A stretch of 64,000 nucleotides of DNA, from NCBI GenBank assembly GCA_046295455.1, contig JBKBNI010000002.1:124001-188000 (forward strand), read 5' to 3'. The stretch comes from Thermaurantimonas sp046295455. GTDB lineage: Bacteria > Bacteroidota > Bacteroidia > Flavobacteriales > Schleiferiaceae. The notes under the pieces are model-generated. The model was not told the origin of the DNA, did no database searches, and saw only the letters and a program-made list of their open reading frames with translations. Below, one piece after another: positions 45,926-54,725 of this stretch (the stretch's first letter is position 1; each line of letters starts with the position of its first letter). A program made the position numbers and the translations under genes.

Positions 45926-48769
45926 TTAAAATCTGAATGTTACACCATAAAGCATCTGCCGTGGAGGTAAGTATCTTGCAGGGTTTCGGGGATCTAAGCC
46001 TCTCTCTTGCGGGCCATTAAATTCAGGTCGGGGATCGCGCCAGTCGTTAGGCACGTCGTCGCCAAATTCGTATGCTCTGCCTGTCACGGGATTGATGATC
46101 TGCGCATTTTTGTTGTTAAGTGCATTACGCATTTCGATTGAAAAAGTAAATCCAGTATTTCTCTTGATAAAATAATCATAGCTGATCTTTAAATCAACGT
46201 TGTGCCAGGGAGTAGCGAGCCGGCTAAGAAATTTATCGTTTTCCGGCATAAACAGCGGACGCTCTACACCTGGTCTCACTTCCAGTTCTCCTACCCGACG
46301 CATAGGTGTGTATCGAAACCCACTCGTGTACTGATATATTGCAAATGCTCTGAAGCCGGTAATTTTTCTTCCCATAACTCTGAATGTTGAATCCGGGCTA
46401 AACATCAGCCCAACATTTATATTCCACGGTCTGTCAAAGGCAAGAAACTGCTCCCGCGCAAGCTGTACTTCGCCATTTTGCGCAATTTGAAGTGCTGATT
46501 CCCTCGCCGAATTAGATTTGCCTCTGGCTACCTGATAAGCAGCATTACCAAAAAAGTTGTAGTGGGTATAGATTCGATAGTTAAATCCGAGTTCTACTCC
46601 TGCGATGCGGGCATAATCCTGATTGATAAACATCGTTCGGGTCACAAATCGTCCGGTGGGATCACGGGTAATGACGGAACGCGATACAATGTAATCAAAT
46701 CTGTTGTTGTTGAATGCAGTAAGTGTAAATCCAAAATCCTTATTGACCTTAGTCTTGATACCTACTTCATAGCTCACGTTGATTTCCGGGTCAATATCAG
46801 GGTTACCCAGATTGGCAAGAAATGATCGGTTTTGAAATACCGGGTCCAATCCGGCATAGACAAATCTGGGATGCGGCATGCGCATGCTGTGTCCATAGTT
46901 AAAGTATAAAACATTATTTTCAGTTACGGGAAATGAGACATTGATTCTCGGCATTAGCCTTGCCTTCCAGCGGAGACCAAAGATTCGGGTGGTTTTGTTT
47001 AAATAATCCTGGCGCACCTGATTGATTACGGGACTTGCGGGATTTTCAACGGCATCGTCTGCAAATCGCCCCATGGCCCAGTAATTCATCCGAAGGCCCA
47101 AAGTCGCCTGTATACCCTTATAGGTAATTTTGTCTTCGACAAAAATGCCTCCGTGGTGGGGTCTGACTGCCCAAATATCATTGGACGAGCCAATGCTGAC
47201 AGAGGGTGTAAAAGTGGTATCATTAATGCGAATAGGAGCACCTACCCATGGCCGGATCACATCTACCCACTGATATTCATTGGCGGAATGTTGAATACCG
47301 AAGGAAATAAAATTGATGTTGTCGTTTGGGTTATAGGTAAATTTTGTGCGCATGGAGTATTCCTGTGCATAGTGATCGTGCCATACGGGGGTGATCCCGC
47401 CGTTGTTGACAAGGCCATTGCCTGGTAATACGAAATACGTACCGGAAGGATCATCGGGATTAAAAATTTCAACCGGGTCAGTGGTTATATGGTCTTCATC
47501 GAAAATCTGATCTACTGTCTCTGTCCTGAAAGGCCTTCCGTTGGCATCGGCGCGGAGGTTGGTAAAAAGCCGTCCAAGGGACACATTTACGCCCAGCTTT
47601 TTGTTGATTAGATGATTAATGTTAATTGCATTTAGTATGGATTTGTGTGTGTAGGTCGTCGCATTATCGAGATTCTGACTCCTTGAGTACTGAAAGCCTG
47701 GTACGAGAATGGCATCAAAGCCGACGATTTGCAGCATCCGGGTATTTTGGTTAATAGAGAGGCTATATTGGTTGGTGAAGGTGATTTTCGTTCCGGGTTT
47801 GAGTTGATAGGCGAGTTTTAGTGTATGGATGTGCGTGTTTGAATACCGTGGTGCGAGCAGCTCTGAGTTTTTTGGCAGGAGAGACGATATCAGCTGATTG
47901 GCAGTAGGCCCAAAATACTCATCGGTAAGGCGGGTCGTCAGGTTGTTGAAAATGGTTAATTTGTTTTTTGTGCCGGGAATCGGCGAGGCAAAGGTCAATT
48001 CTACGATATCGGTATTAAAGGAAGTGGGATTAGAGCGATTGATCAGATAATCACGTTGCCAATTTCCCGATATTTCAAATTTATCTCCTCCTTCGCGGAT
48101 GGTAGTCGAAATAACTCCGGACGAACCCCCACCAAACTCAGCACCTGCACCCCCTGTAATGAGGGATAAACTGTTGATCGCATTGGAACTCACTTCCACG
48201 CCAAAACCTGTACCTGCCAGGGGATCCTGAGCCGAAATTCCGTCAATGATGTATTCTGTTTCGTACACACGGGCCCCGCGTATCTGCAATCCATCAGGGG
48301 TACGCACCACACCGGCCTGGATAGCGACGAGTTCCTGAACGTTTCGAACGTTCATTTGACTGATTTCCTCAAACTTAAAATTTATTTCACTGCGTGCACT
48401 TTCGAGGTTTACGGTGCTTTTGCGACCGACCACAGTTACTTCATTAAGTGATTCTGTCTGTGGCCGCAGCGCTATGTTGAGCAGTTTGGTTTCTCCGGGT
48501 CTTAGGGTGATATCGGTGATCATCTGGGTGGTATAGCCGATGTATTGTACCCTGACGACATAATCACCGGGTTTGATGTTGCTGATCTGATATGCACCAT
48601 TGATATCCGTGGATGCTCCAAGATAAGTACCTACCAGGACGACTCCTGCACCTATAAGTTCTTCGCCGGTCGTGGCATCGGTTACCTTTCCTTTCAGAGT
48701 GCCTGTTTTAGGTTGGGAATGTGCTGTGCAGGCCATAAAAAACAGGCTCACAATGAGAAGGCCCCTCAT
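45926..48769 (-). CDS. TonB-dependent receptor with carboxypeptidase-like N-terminal domain
   Basis: A 947-residue outer-membrane receptor. The start is the ATG one base after the upstream stop (TAAAATG), opening directly on a signal peptide (MRGLLIVSLFFMACTAHSQ). The CarboxypepD_reg domain is at about 20-105 (GTLKGKVTDATTGEELIGAGV). The plug domain (about 115-230) has DGLQIRGARVYETEYIIDG and a glycine-rich GGAGAEFGGGSSGVIST. The barrel ends in YGVTFRF. It resembles SusC-type importers driven by TonB, but no SusD homologue is adjacent; the lipoprotein encoded upstream could fill that place. Substrate unknown. Confidence 0.9.
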   Translation of the reverse strand: MRGLLIVSLFFMACTAHSQPKTGTLKGKVTDATTGEELIGAGVVLVGTYLGASTDINGAYQISNIKPGDYVVRVQYIGYTTQMITDITLRPGETKLLNIALRPQTESLNEVTVVGRKSTVNLESARSEINFKFEEISQMNVRNVQELVAIQAGVVRTPDGLQIRGARVYETEYIIDGISAQDPLAGTGFGVEVSSNAINSLSLITGGAGAEFGGGSSGVISTTIREGGDKFEISGNWQRDYLINRSNPTSFNTDIVELTFASPIPGTKNKLTIFNNLTTRLTDEYFGPTANQLISSLLPKNSELLAPRYSNTHIHTLKLAYQLKPGTKITFTNQYSLSINQNTRMLQIVGFDAILVPGFQYSRSQNLDNATTYTHKSILNAININHLINKKLGVNVSLGRLFTNLRADANGRPFRTETVDQIFDEDHITTDPVEIFNPDDPSGTYFVLPGNGLVNNGGITPVWHDHYAQEYSMRTKFTYNPNDNINFISFGIQHSANEYQWVDVIRPWVGAPIRINDTTFTPSVSIGSSNDIWAVRPHHGGIFVEDKITYKGIQATLGLRMNYWAMGRFADDAVENPASPVINQVRQDYLNKTTRIFGLRWKARLMPRINVSFPVTENNVLYFNYGHSMRMPHPRFVYAGLDPVFQNRSFLANLGNPDIDPEINVSYEVGIKTKVNKDFGFTLTAFNNNRFDYIVSRSVITRDPTGRFVTRTMFINQDYARIAGVELGFNYRIYTHYNFFGNAAYQVARGKSNSARESALQIAQNGEVQLAREQFLAFDRPWNINVGLMFSPDSTFRVMGRKITGFRAFAIYQYTSGFRYTPMRRVGELEVRPGVERPLFMPENDKFLSRLATPWHNVDLKISYDYFIKRNTGFTFSIEMRNALNNKNAQIINPVTGRAYEFGDDVPNDWRDPRPEFNGPQERGLDPRNPARYLPPRQMLYGVTFRF

Positions 48770-48770
48770 T

Positions 48771-50219
48771 TTACCAATTGAAATCATTAGTGAGTACTTG
48801 ATTGAGCAGTGTTTGCAGATTCGTGCCATCCTGAGCAAAGTGATGCAGGTTTACACCAAAAAATACCTGCTGCACATTTCCTTGTCCGTTTCTTCGGAGC
48901 ACGCCGACGAGGTTATCTCCCTGCCAGCCTTGCAGTCGAGTCAGCTGTGCGCGATAGAAGGGTTCAGAGTCCGGAGACCGCACGATCGGTACCAGACCTG
49001 TCAGTACAAACTGTGGTTTCATCGATGGGTATTGAAGAGGCGTGCCTTGAACTGAAAAAATGGTACTGTCTGACGTGAGACGAGCCTGTCCGCCAGAGAT
49101 AACTATCCCGTCTATGGGATAGGCAATTGAGAATGCTGTAATATCTGCATTGGCCGTCAGAGTGGTTGTTACAAGGGTTTTGCCTCCGATATTGTTGAAA
49201 TGAGCGATGGACGGAGCCATAAATACGAGAAGTGAGCCTGATTGGCCGGTGACCGGATTTTGAAAATTTGTTGGATCGGTAAATATGAATAGCTTCTTGT
49301 ATTGTGATATAAGATGTCTGAAGGTCGGATTCCAAAATTTAGGACGAAACTTTCCCTGGTTTCTAAGCAAATCGATAAAATCATATCCCTGGGTTGAAAT
49401 CTGGTTAAGAATCGGTCTGTAAATTTCCCAGATGTTATTCGGCTGACCGGCGAGAACCAGAAAGTCGCTCGAAGCTGGCAGCAAGACCACGGATATGGAT
49501 GTATCCACACTACTTACCGAATTGGCAATGTCGAAGGCCCGGATGTAGAAAACATTGGTATCGTTGTATCGGATTCGCTCAAATCCGGCGGTATGTGGGT
49601 TCTGAAGATTATCAATAAATACATCTGCGGGGTGCACACCAGACTGAAATGGTTTTTTCAGAACGACGGTAAAAAGATTTGAATTTCTGGGTATTTGTAT
49701 CCAATCTCCATCGTTGGCTTTTATTTCAACGCGGGTGATGGTATTATCCCCGTCTGCATCGGTCGCCCTCCACCTAAAGGTTGCAGCAATATAGACTGTG
49801 TCGGCAGGCTGAGATGCCTGATCAAACTCAGCAACAGGAGGGGTATTGCGAAGTGGTATTTTTAAATATGCCGGATTTGGATCGCGCGCACCCATATTGT
49901 CAATGGCGCGTATCCAGAAGTCAATATCGTCCGTATCGTTACCGGCGGTCAGCGAAAAACGAAAAATGCTGTCAGTACGCGTTGTAAAACTCCATGACTG
50001 TGCGTCGAGGCTGAATTCAAATCCTATTACATATCCGTCGGGGTCTGTCCCATACCAAGAGAGGTATACTGTTGAATTAAGTCGGTTCTCTCCTACTCGG
50101 TTGATTTCATTTAGATATATTTTAGTACTGGGAGGTATGTTTTCTTTGAGACTCCCACGCTTGCAGGAGAGGCTGATCGTTATAACCGCGAAAAGCAGCA
50201 AACAAACCCTGATCCCCAT
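48771..50219 (-). CDS. Lipoprotein with fibronectin/Ig-like domains, function unknown
   Basis: A 482-residue protein with a lipobox signal (VITISLSC, Cys19). Residues about 30-130 and 130-250 look like two Ig or fibronectin type III-like repeats (WYGTDPDGYVIGFEFSLD and WRATDADGDNTITRVEIK share the T/ATDxDGxxI pattern). The rest (about 250-482) has no family I recognise. Its stop is one base before the TonB receptor start, so the two products are likely made in step. By place it could be the receptor's surface lid. It starts just after a strong terminator-like hairpin. Confidence 0.72.
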   Translation of the reverse strand: MGIRVCLLLFAVITISLSCKRGSLKENIPPSTKIYLNEINRVGENRLNSTVYLSWYGTDPDGYVIGFEFSLDAQSWSFTTRTDSIFRFSLTAGNDTDDIDFWIRAIDNMGARDPNPAYLKIPLRNTPPVAEFDQASQPADTVYIAATFRWRATDADGDNTITRVEIKANDGDWIQIPRNSNLFTVVLKKPFQSGVHPADVFIDNLQNPHTAGFERIRYNDTNVFYIRAFDIANSVSSVDTSISVVLLPASSDFLVLAGQPNNIWEIYRPILNQISTQGYDFIDLLRNQGKFRPKFWNPTFRHLISQYKKLFIFTDPTNFQNPVTGQSGSLLVFMAPSIAHFNNIGGKTLVTTTLTANADITAFSIAYPIDGIVISGGQARLTSDSTIFSVQGTPLQYPSMKPQFVLTGLVPIVRSPDSEPFYRAQLTRLQGWQGDNLVGVLRRNGQGNVQQVFFGVNLHHFAQDGTNLQTLLNQVLTNDFNW

Positions 50220-50244
50220 AACCTTTTCTATTTTTTTAAAAAAA

Positions 50245-50261
50245 GGCCGGTCAGCCCGGCC
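50245..50261 (-). terminator. Intrinsic terminator between the OB-fold T9SS gene and the lipoprotein gene
   Basis: On the - strand the hairpin GGCCGG-GCTGA-CCGGCC is followed by seven T residues (50238-50244). It lies in a 61-base gap inside what otherwise looks like one operon, so it may reduce but not stop expression of the downstream membrane genes. The flanking A/T runs make it potentially bidirectional. Confidence 0.8.
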
Positions 50262-50280
50262 TTTTATCTTTGAAAGAAAG

Positions 50281-52542
50281 TTACTGAATTATAATTTTTG
50301 AATTTGTAACAGACCCGTTTCCTGAGGTCAACGTAAGAATGTACATACCCGGTCTGAAATGGGAAATATCGTACGTATTGACCTCGTATGGTCTTATATC
50401 AATTGTCCTAACGATTCGGCCTTGCAGATCGGTAAAGGTCGCTTTCAATTGCTCAGCCGATGAGGATGTAATGTTGAGGACATCTCTGGCCGGGTTTGGA
50501 TATACCGATACCCTGACCAGATCAAACTCCCGTGTATGAATCGGTGAAGTCGGACGATTGGTCACCGGAAGGAGGGGAAAGTTAGCGCCAATAAAGTCGT
50601 CATTGGCTCTCGGGTGAAGTTTGAAATTCGAAAAGCTAAAGAACACAATTCCCTGCACAGCATCGAAGGTCATGGTGTCACTGGTCACAATCGGTGGTAC
50701 ATTCATCGTACCGTCCACTGTGGCATACATTGTATCTGTCACAGGCTGCACCCACAGTGAACTGAAAGCAGTATTGCTCTGACGGCCAGCATGGACCCTG
50801 AAAGAATTGGTAGGAGACGTAAATCCGGCTTGAGTACCGATCTGATATTCGCCAAATGTCAGCTTGGGATCGGTGATTCGGATTTTTTGCCCTTGGGTTG
50901 GGTGTTGAAAACGAACCAACATACCCTCGTATTTTTCCATATTCAGAGGATGGAGAGTAGCACTGTCAGAGGGGTTTAGGATGACAGGTTGTACAGCAGT
51001 GCTGTCCAGTTTTCCGGTTTTTTGCACATTGACCACCTGTAGCCGGGTGAAATTAAAGAACTCTTCAACCACCCCGGTCACCTGAACTTCTTCATGTCTG
51101 AAAAGGTCAAACAGGCCTACTCCCACACACCAGATACCTGACCACTCATTGAAATCTGGATCTTGTATATACACATATCCCATATCCTGGTCTTTGGCAG
51201 TAGATGTAACGATACCTTTGACTGTGACCTGGCGACCTGTATATGGAGAAGCCCCGCCGTCAAGAACATACTGTATATCAGGAATCACCATACCCGATGG
51301 GCGTACCGTGTAGTGAAACACCCTTGGCTCGTTGTTAAAGGTACCCACCGGCAGACGAGCTGCATTTCCCTGATTATCTACTGCCCGTATATAATAGCGT
51401 ACTACTGTATTCAGTGGTTGTGCGGGAAGTGTAACTTCATATTCATCTGTTGTGCCAGGCTTTAGAGTAGCCGTAATAGAGTCAAACTGTGCAACGGGCG
51501 TATTCATTGAAGCGCTGTAAAACACTTTGGCACTCGCCACGGTACCGTCTGGATCATTAGCTGTAAATGAAATGATTACAGGTTGAGTAGCATTCGGAAC
51601 GGAGGGAACTCTTTGTTTATCAGAAATTACAGGCGGGGTCGCACCTAAAACATAGTGAGTCGAATCAAATGGATTCAATTCATAACCACGGCCGTTCAAT
51701 CCGGTACATCCATTAGCCGAGTGCAGTATAATACCTTTGATTTTTTGAAAAAATGCTCCGACCACCGGCGGCTGAAACAATCCTGTGCCGGGACCTCCGT
51801 TGATGGTTGCGTAGGGTGAGTTGGGGTTGTTGACCTGATATGAAGGCAATCTCTGAGCGATGAACCGGTCAGATATATTTATTCTGTTTCCGTTTGCATC
51901 TACTACATCAAAGCTCACACGGGTATTGTTTGAAAAGAAGTCAACACTTACCACAGTGACATTTTGAATTTCTACAAATGCTCCCTCCCATTGCTCACCC
52001 GTAGGTAATTGATTGACGCGGTTGTTGTCATTGAGTTGGCCAATGGATACAACAGCGGGTTGCGGCACGGGCGCATTGGAGGATATAAGATTGATGTGGC
52101 TGAACTGTTGGGGTTCGATCTGTGTGTTGCGGTTAAAGTTTTTAACAAGGCCAATTACCTCCACCACATCCCCGGCGACCACCTGCCATGCCACGGGATG
52201 CGGGACAAGCTGATTTCCGCTGGGATACCATCCTGCCACCTCCACAGCCTTAAACGGCCCCATTTGACCGGCCGCAGCTGTATCTACAATGTACATAAAA
52301 GGCCTGAAACCACCTTGCACGGCTGATGAAGGCACCTCTACTCTACCTCCGTCTACAATTACAATTCCTCGTGTGCGAATCAGCTGATTTTCATATTGTG
52401 AAGAATCCACACAATTAGCGAGATTTGTCGGCGACACATACTGAATGTCGTGAATGCTTACATAAGGCACAGTGGTTTGGGCATTTACCCAAAGACCTAT
52501 GAAAGCACCAAAAAGGATAGTAGCGTATTTGTTCATCTTCAT
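50281..52542 (-). CDS. T9SS type A secreted protein with nuclease-type OB-fold segments
   Basis: A 753-residue protein with a signal peptide (cut near WVNAQ). Residues about 20-150 and again about 430-560 have a pattern like the OB-fold modules of secreted ExeM/NucH nucleases: a TRGIV or VKGIVTS strand, a YIVD or YIQDP strand, GDVVEVIGLV or EEVQVTGVV, then an LQVVNV-like strand. A central Ig-like region occupies about 300-415. The final 75 residues are a type A sorting domain (VSVYPNPARDVLNI, GMYILTL). There is no EEP catalytic domain in it; a secreted EEP protein is encoded two genes upstream. It should bind something extracellular, perhaps DNA, but that is inference. Confidence 0.78.
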   Translation of the reverse strand: MKMNKYATILFGAFIGLWVNAQTTVPYVSIHDIQYVSPTNLANCVDSSQYENQLIRTRGIVIVDGGRVEVPSSAVQGGFRPFMYIVDTAAAGQMGPFKAVEVAGWYPSGNQLVPHPVAWQVVAGDVVEVIGLVKNFNRNTQIEPQQFSHINLISSNAPVPQPAVVSIGQLNDNNRVNQLPTGEQWEGAFVEIQNVTVVSVDFFSNNTRVSFDVVDANGNRINISDRFIAQRLPSYQVNNPNSPYATINGGPGTGLFQPPVVGAFFQKIKGIILHSANGCTGLNGRGYELNPFDSTHYVLGATPPVISDKQRVPSVPNATQPVIISFTANDPDGTVASAKVFYSASMNTPVAQFDSITATLKPGTTDEYEVTLPAQPLNTVVRYYIRAVDNQGNAARLPVGTFNNEPRVFHYTVRPSGMVIPDIQYVLDGGASPYTGRQVTVKGIVTSTAKDQDMGYVYIQDPDFNEWSGIWCVGVGLFDLFRHEEVQVTGVVEEFFNFTRLQVVNVQKTGKLDSTAVQPVILNPSDSATLHPLNMEKYEGMLVRFQHPTQGQKIRITDPKLTFGEYQIGTQAGFTSPTNSFRVHAGRQSNTAFSSLWVQPVTDTMYATVDGTMNVPPIVTSDTMTFDAVQGIVFFSFSNFKLHPRANDDFIGANFPLLPVTNRPTSPIHTREFDLVRVSVYPNPARDVLNITSSSAEQLKATFTDLQGRIVRTIDIRPYEVNTYDISHFRPGMYILTLTSGNGSVTNSKIIIQ

Positions 52543-52550
52543 GGTTTTAC

Positions 52551-54725
52551 TTATTTAATGATTACAAAATTACCGGTGTAGCGTTTTCGGGTATCCAAAT
52601 CGATTATTGCATACAGATATAGCCCTCTGGAAATGATTTGAGTATTTTTTGAGAGCAAATCCCAGGCATGTTCTCCTCCACTGAAGCGATTGCGGTCAGG
52701 ATTTTCGGAAGCAAATGTTCTGAACCATCGTATATCTGTGCCATTGTAATTTTCATCGTGCATGATTTCATCTATGAGTTCACCCACGGGATTGTAAATT
52801 GAAATTTTGCACCTCTTGGGCAGATTCGCAAAATAGATTTTGCGTGTCTCTTCCTGAAAGTTGCTTATCCCTTCCCAGGAGCTGCCGTAATAATACGGAT
52901 TTGGATATACAAAAGGTTCATTTTCAATCATATCATCATTCTCTCTAGTGCCGGGAAATGCTCTGTATTGATTTGCAAGAATTGATGATTCAAGTTTATC
53001 GAGATTCAGTGACACATCTCCGCGGTCAAAGGCTGTAACCGATACGGCGTACTGCCAGCCATTCAGCAGATTATCTGCAGTGTACTTAAAATGATATTCA
53101 ATGGTATCTCCTTCAAATTTTACCGGAGAAGGCAAGCGAATTTTTTCCAAACCCACATCATTGCCTATTCCGTTGATTTCGTCAAACTCAGCGATCAGAA
53201 CAAATGCTTCACTTACATTTTGAATATCCGCTACATCAAATCCCGGTTTGGTTAGATAAACTCGAAAGCCTTCAAAATCCATCTCTTGCAATATCGGGTC
53301 AATGCTATACAAAGAATTATCCGACCAATAGATTTCAAGTTTTCCATCGGCAGGCTCAATACGCGTACGGGGGATATCGGGAGGTGCAGGAAGTATAAAT
53401 CTGGTGATCCGACCATTGCCATCGGTATCTTCCCCGGGGTCAAGTACACCGTTGAAATTCTTATCCTCTCCGTTATAGGCTACCTGGACCCAATTGCTGT
53501 TTGTAATGAGATTGGATCGCTGAAGCTCACTATTGACTGAATTGGGATTGCCGTCTTCAAATTTTCTGGCAATTACATAAGCAAAAGTGACTTCTATTTC
53601 ATCACCTGGCAAAAAATCATTAAATGGACCTACACTGACCAGGTCTGATCGGTTTCCGCTTTTGTTTAGCTCCGTTTGCAAATCCACTCCAAGCGTAGAC
53701 TGACACGCCGGTGAGGCTGGATCTAACCAACAGGGGTGATGATTGAGACCTGTGGTCATTTTGTTGTACCGAAGTTCGTCGTTGTTGGGAAAAAAGAAAA
53801 TCGGATTGTTGGCATTATTAAACTGCCAGGCATTGTAGTGCGCCTTAAAATTTTCTTTAATCCATTGACCCGTTTTCTGGTTAAAGGTACTGTCTAGAAG
53901 AAAGTGATGAAATCCAAACTTATCTACCGCCCCCAGGAACTTTTGACCAATATAACTCTCTGTAAATCCAACATCTCCTGTTGCGTCATAGCAATAGGCC
54001 AAACCCAGGGAATCCATATATCCGTTTCCACCCTGACTATAGAAGACACTGCCACCCGCCCCGGCAGGTGTTACACGTATATTTCTGACTACCGTATTGT
54101 TCCATAGAGCTACATACAAACTGTCAAAAGATGCATTACCAACATTTTTCAACCGATAATTGACCACCACGAAGAAGTCTGAAAAAGAGAAATTCCAGTT
54201 GTAGGTCTCCTGAGTGACCTGAATATTCATGGGGAACTGGTGCCCGCTGATGGGTATCGTTGTTCCAGGAATGGTCTGGCTTTCGTCGCTAAAAACAGCC
54301 ACAAAGTCCTGATGAGAAACTGCAGATGGTGTAAAAAATCTGGAATCGGTCAGTGATGACCTCTCCTGAAACCCGGGCGCCCCGATCGGAATGGTAAATT
54401 CAAAACCGGACCTGCCGGGAGCATATCCCTGTGGAGCATCCAGAGCAGAAGTGCTCACAAGCACACTTCCATCGCCACGTCTAATTCCTCCGACCCAGAG
54501 TCCACCTTCAAAAAGGTGCTCGATACCACTGCCTGCCGGGTACTCACAACTTTGGCGTCCAGTGCCATCTCTATATCCTCTGAATGCATTGCCGAAGGTT
54601 CCGGCATTGGTGACCGTAAGACGAATATTCGATGCGGTGGTAACCCGCTCTTCAAACTGCTGACCTAAAAGATTCCACACACACATCAAGTACACTCCCA
54701 AGACTAAGGACGCCGACCTCATCAT
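52551..54725 (-). CDS. Large secreted protein with variant C-terminal sorting region, function unknown
   Basis: A 724-residue protein with a signal peptide (cut near LLGQQ). The N-terminal two thirds contain GLWVGGIR and a beta-rich region I do not recognise. An Asp-rich DKNFNGVLDPGEDTDGNGRI segment (about residues 430-450) looks like dockerin- or EF-hand-type calcium loops. The C-terminus has FVYPNPYYYG and ends SRGLYLYAIIDLDTRKRYTGNFVIIK, a YPNP-containing variant of a type A sorting domain. Its ATG overlaps the upstream nuclease stop (ATGA) and its stop is 8 bases before the OB-fold gene. Probably secreted by T9SS. Confidence 0.72.
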   Translation of the reverse strand: MMRSASLVLGVYLMCVWNLLGQQFEERVTTASNIRLTVTNAGTFGNAFRGYRDGTGRQSCEYPAGSGIEHLFEGGLWVGGIRRGDGSVLVSTSALDAPQGYAPGRSGFEFTIPIGAPGFQERSSLTDSRFFTPSAVSHQDFVAVFSDESQTIPGTTIPISGHQFPMNIQVTQETYNWNFSFSDFFVVVNYRLKNVGNASFDSLYVALWNNTVVRNIRVTPAGAGGSVFYSQGGNGYMDSLGLAYCYDATGDVGFTESYIGQKFLGAVDKFGFHHFLLDSTFNQKTGQWIKENFKAHYNAWQFNNANNPIFFFPNNDELRYNKMTTGLNHHPCWLDPASPACQSTLGVDLQTELNKSGNRSDLVSVGPFNDFLPGDEIEVTFAYVIARKFEDGNPNSVNSELQRSNLITNSNWVQVAYNGEDKNFNGVLDPGEDTDGNGRITRFILPAPPDIPRTRIEPADGKLEIYWSDNSLYSIDPILQEMDFEGFRVYLTKPGFDVADIQNVSEAFVLIAEFDEINGIGNDVGLEKIRLPSPVKFEGDTIEYHFKYTADNLLNGWQYAVSVTAFDRGDVSLNLDKLESSILANQYRAFPGTRENDDMIENEPFVYPNPYYYGSSWEGISNFQEETRKIYFANLPKRCKISIYNPVGELIDEIMHDENYNGTDIRWFRTFASENPDRNRFSGGEHAWDLLSKNTQIISRGLYLYAIIDLDTRKRYTGNFVIIK

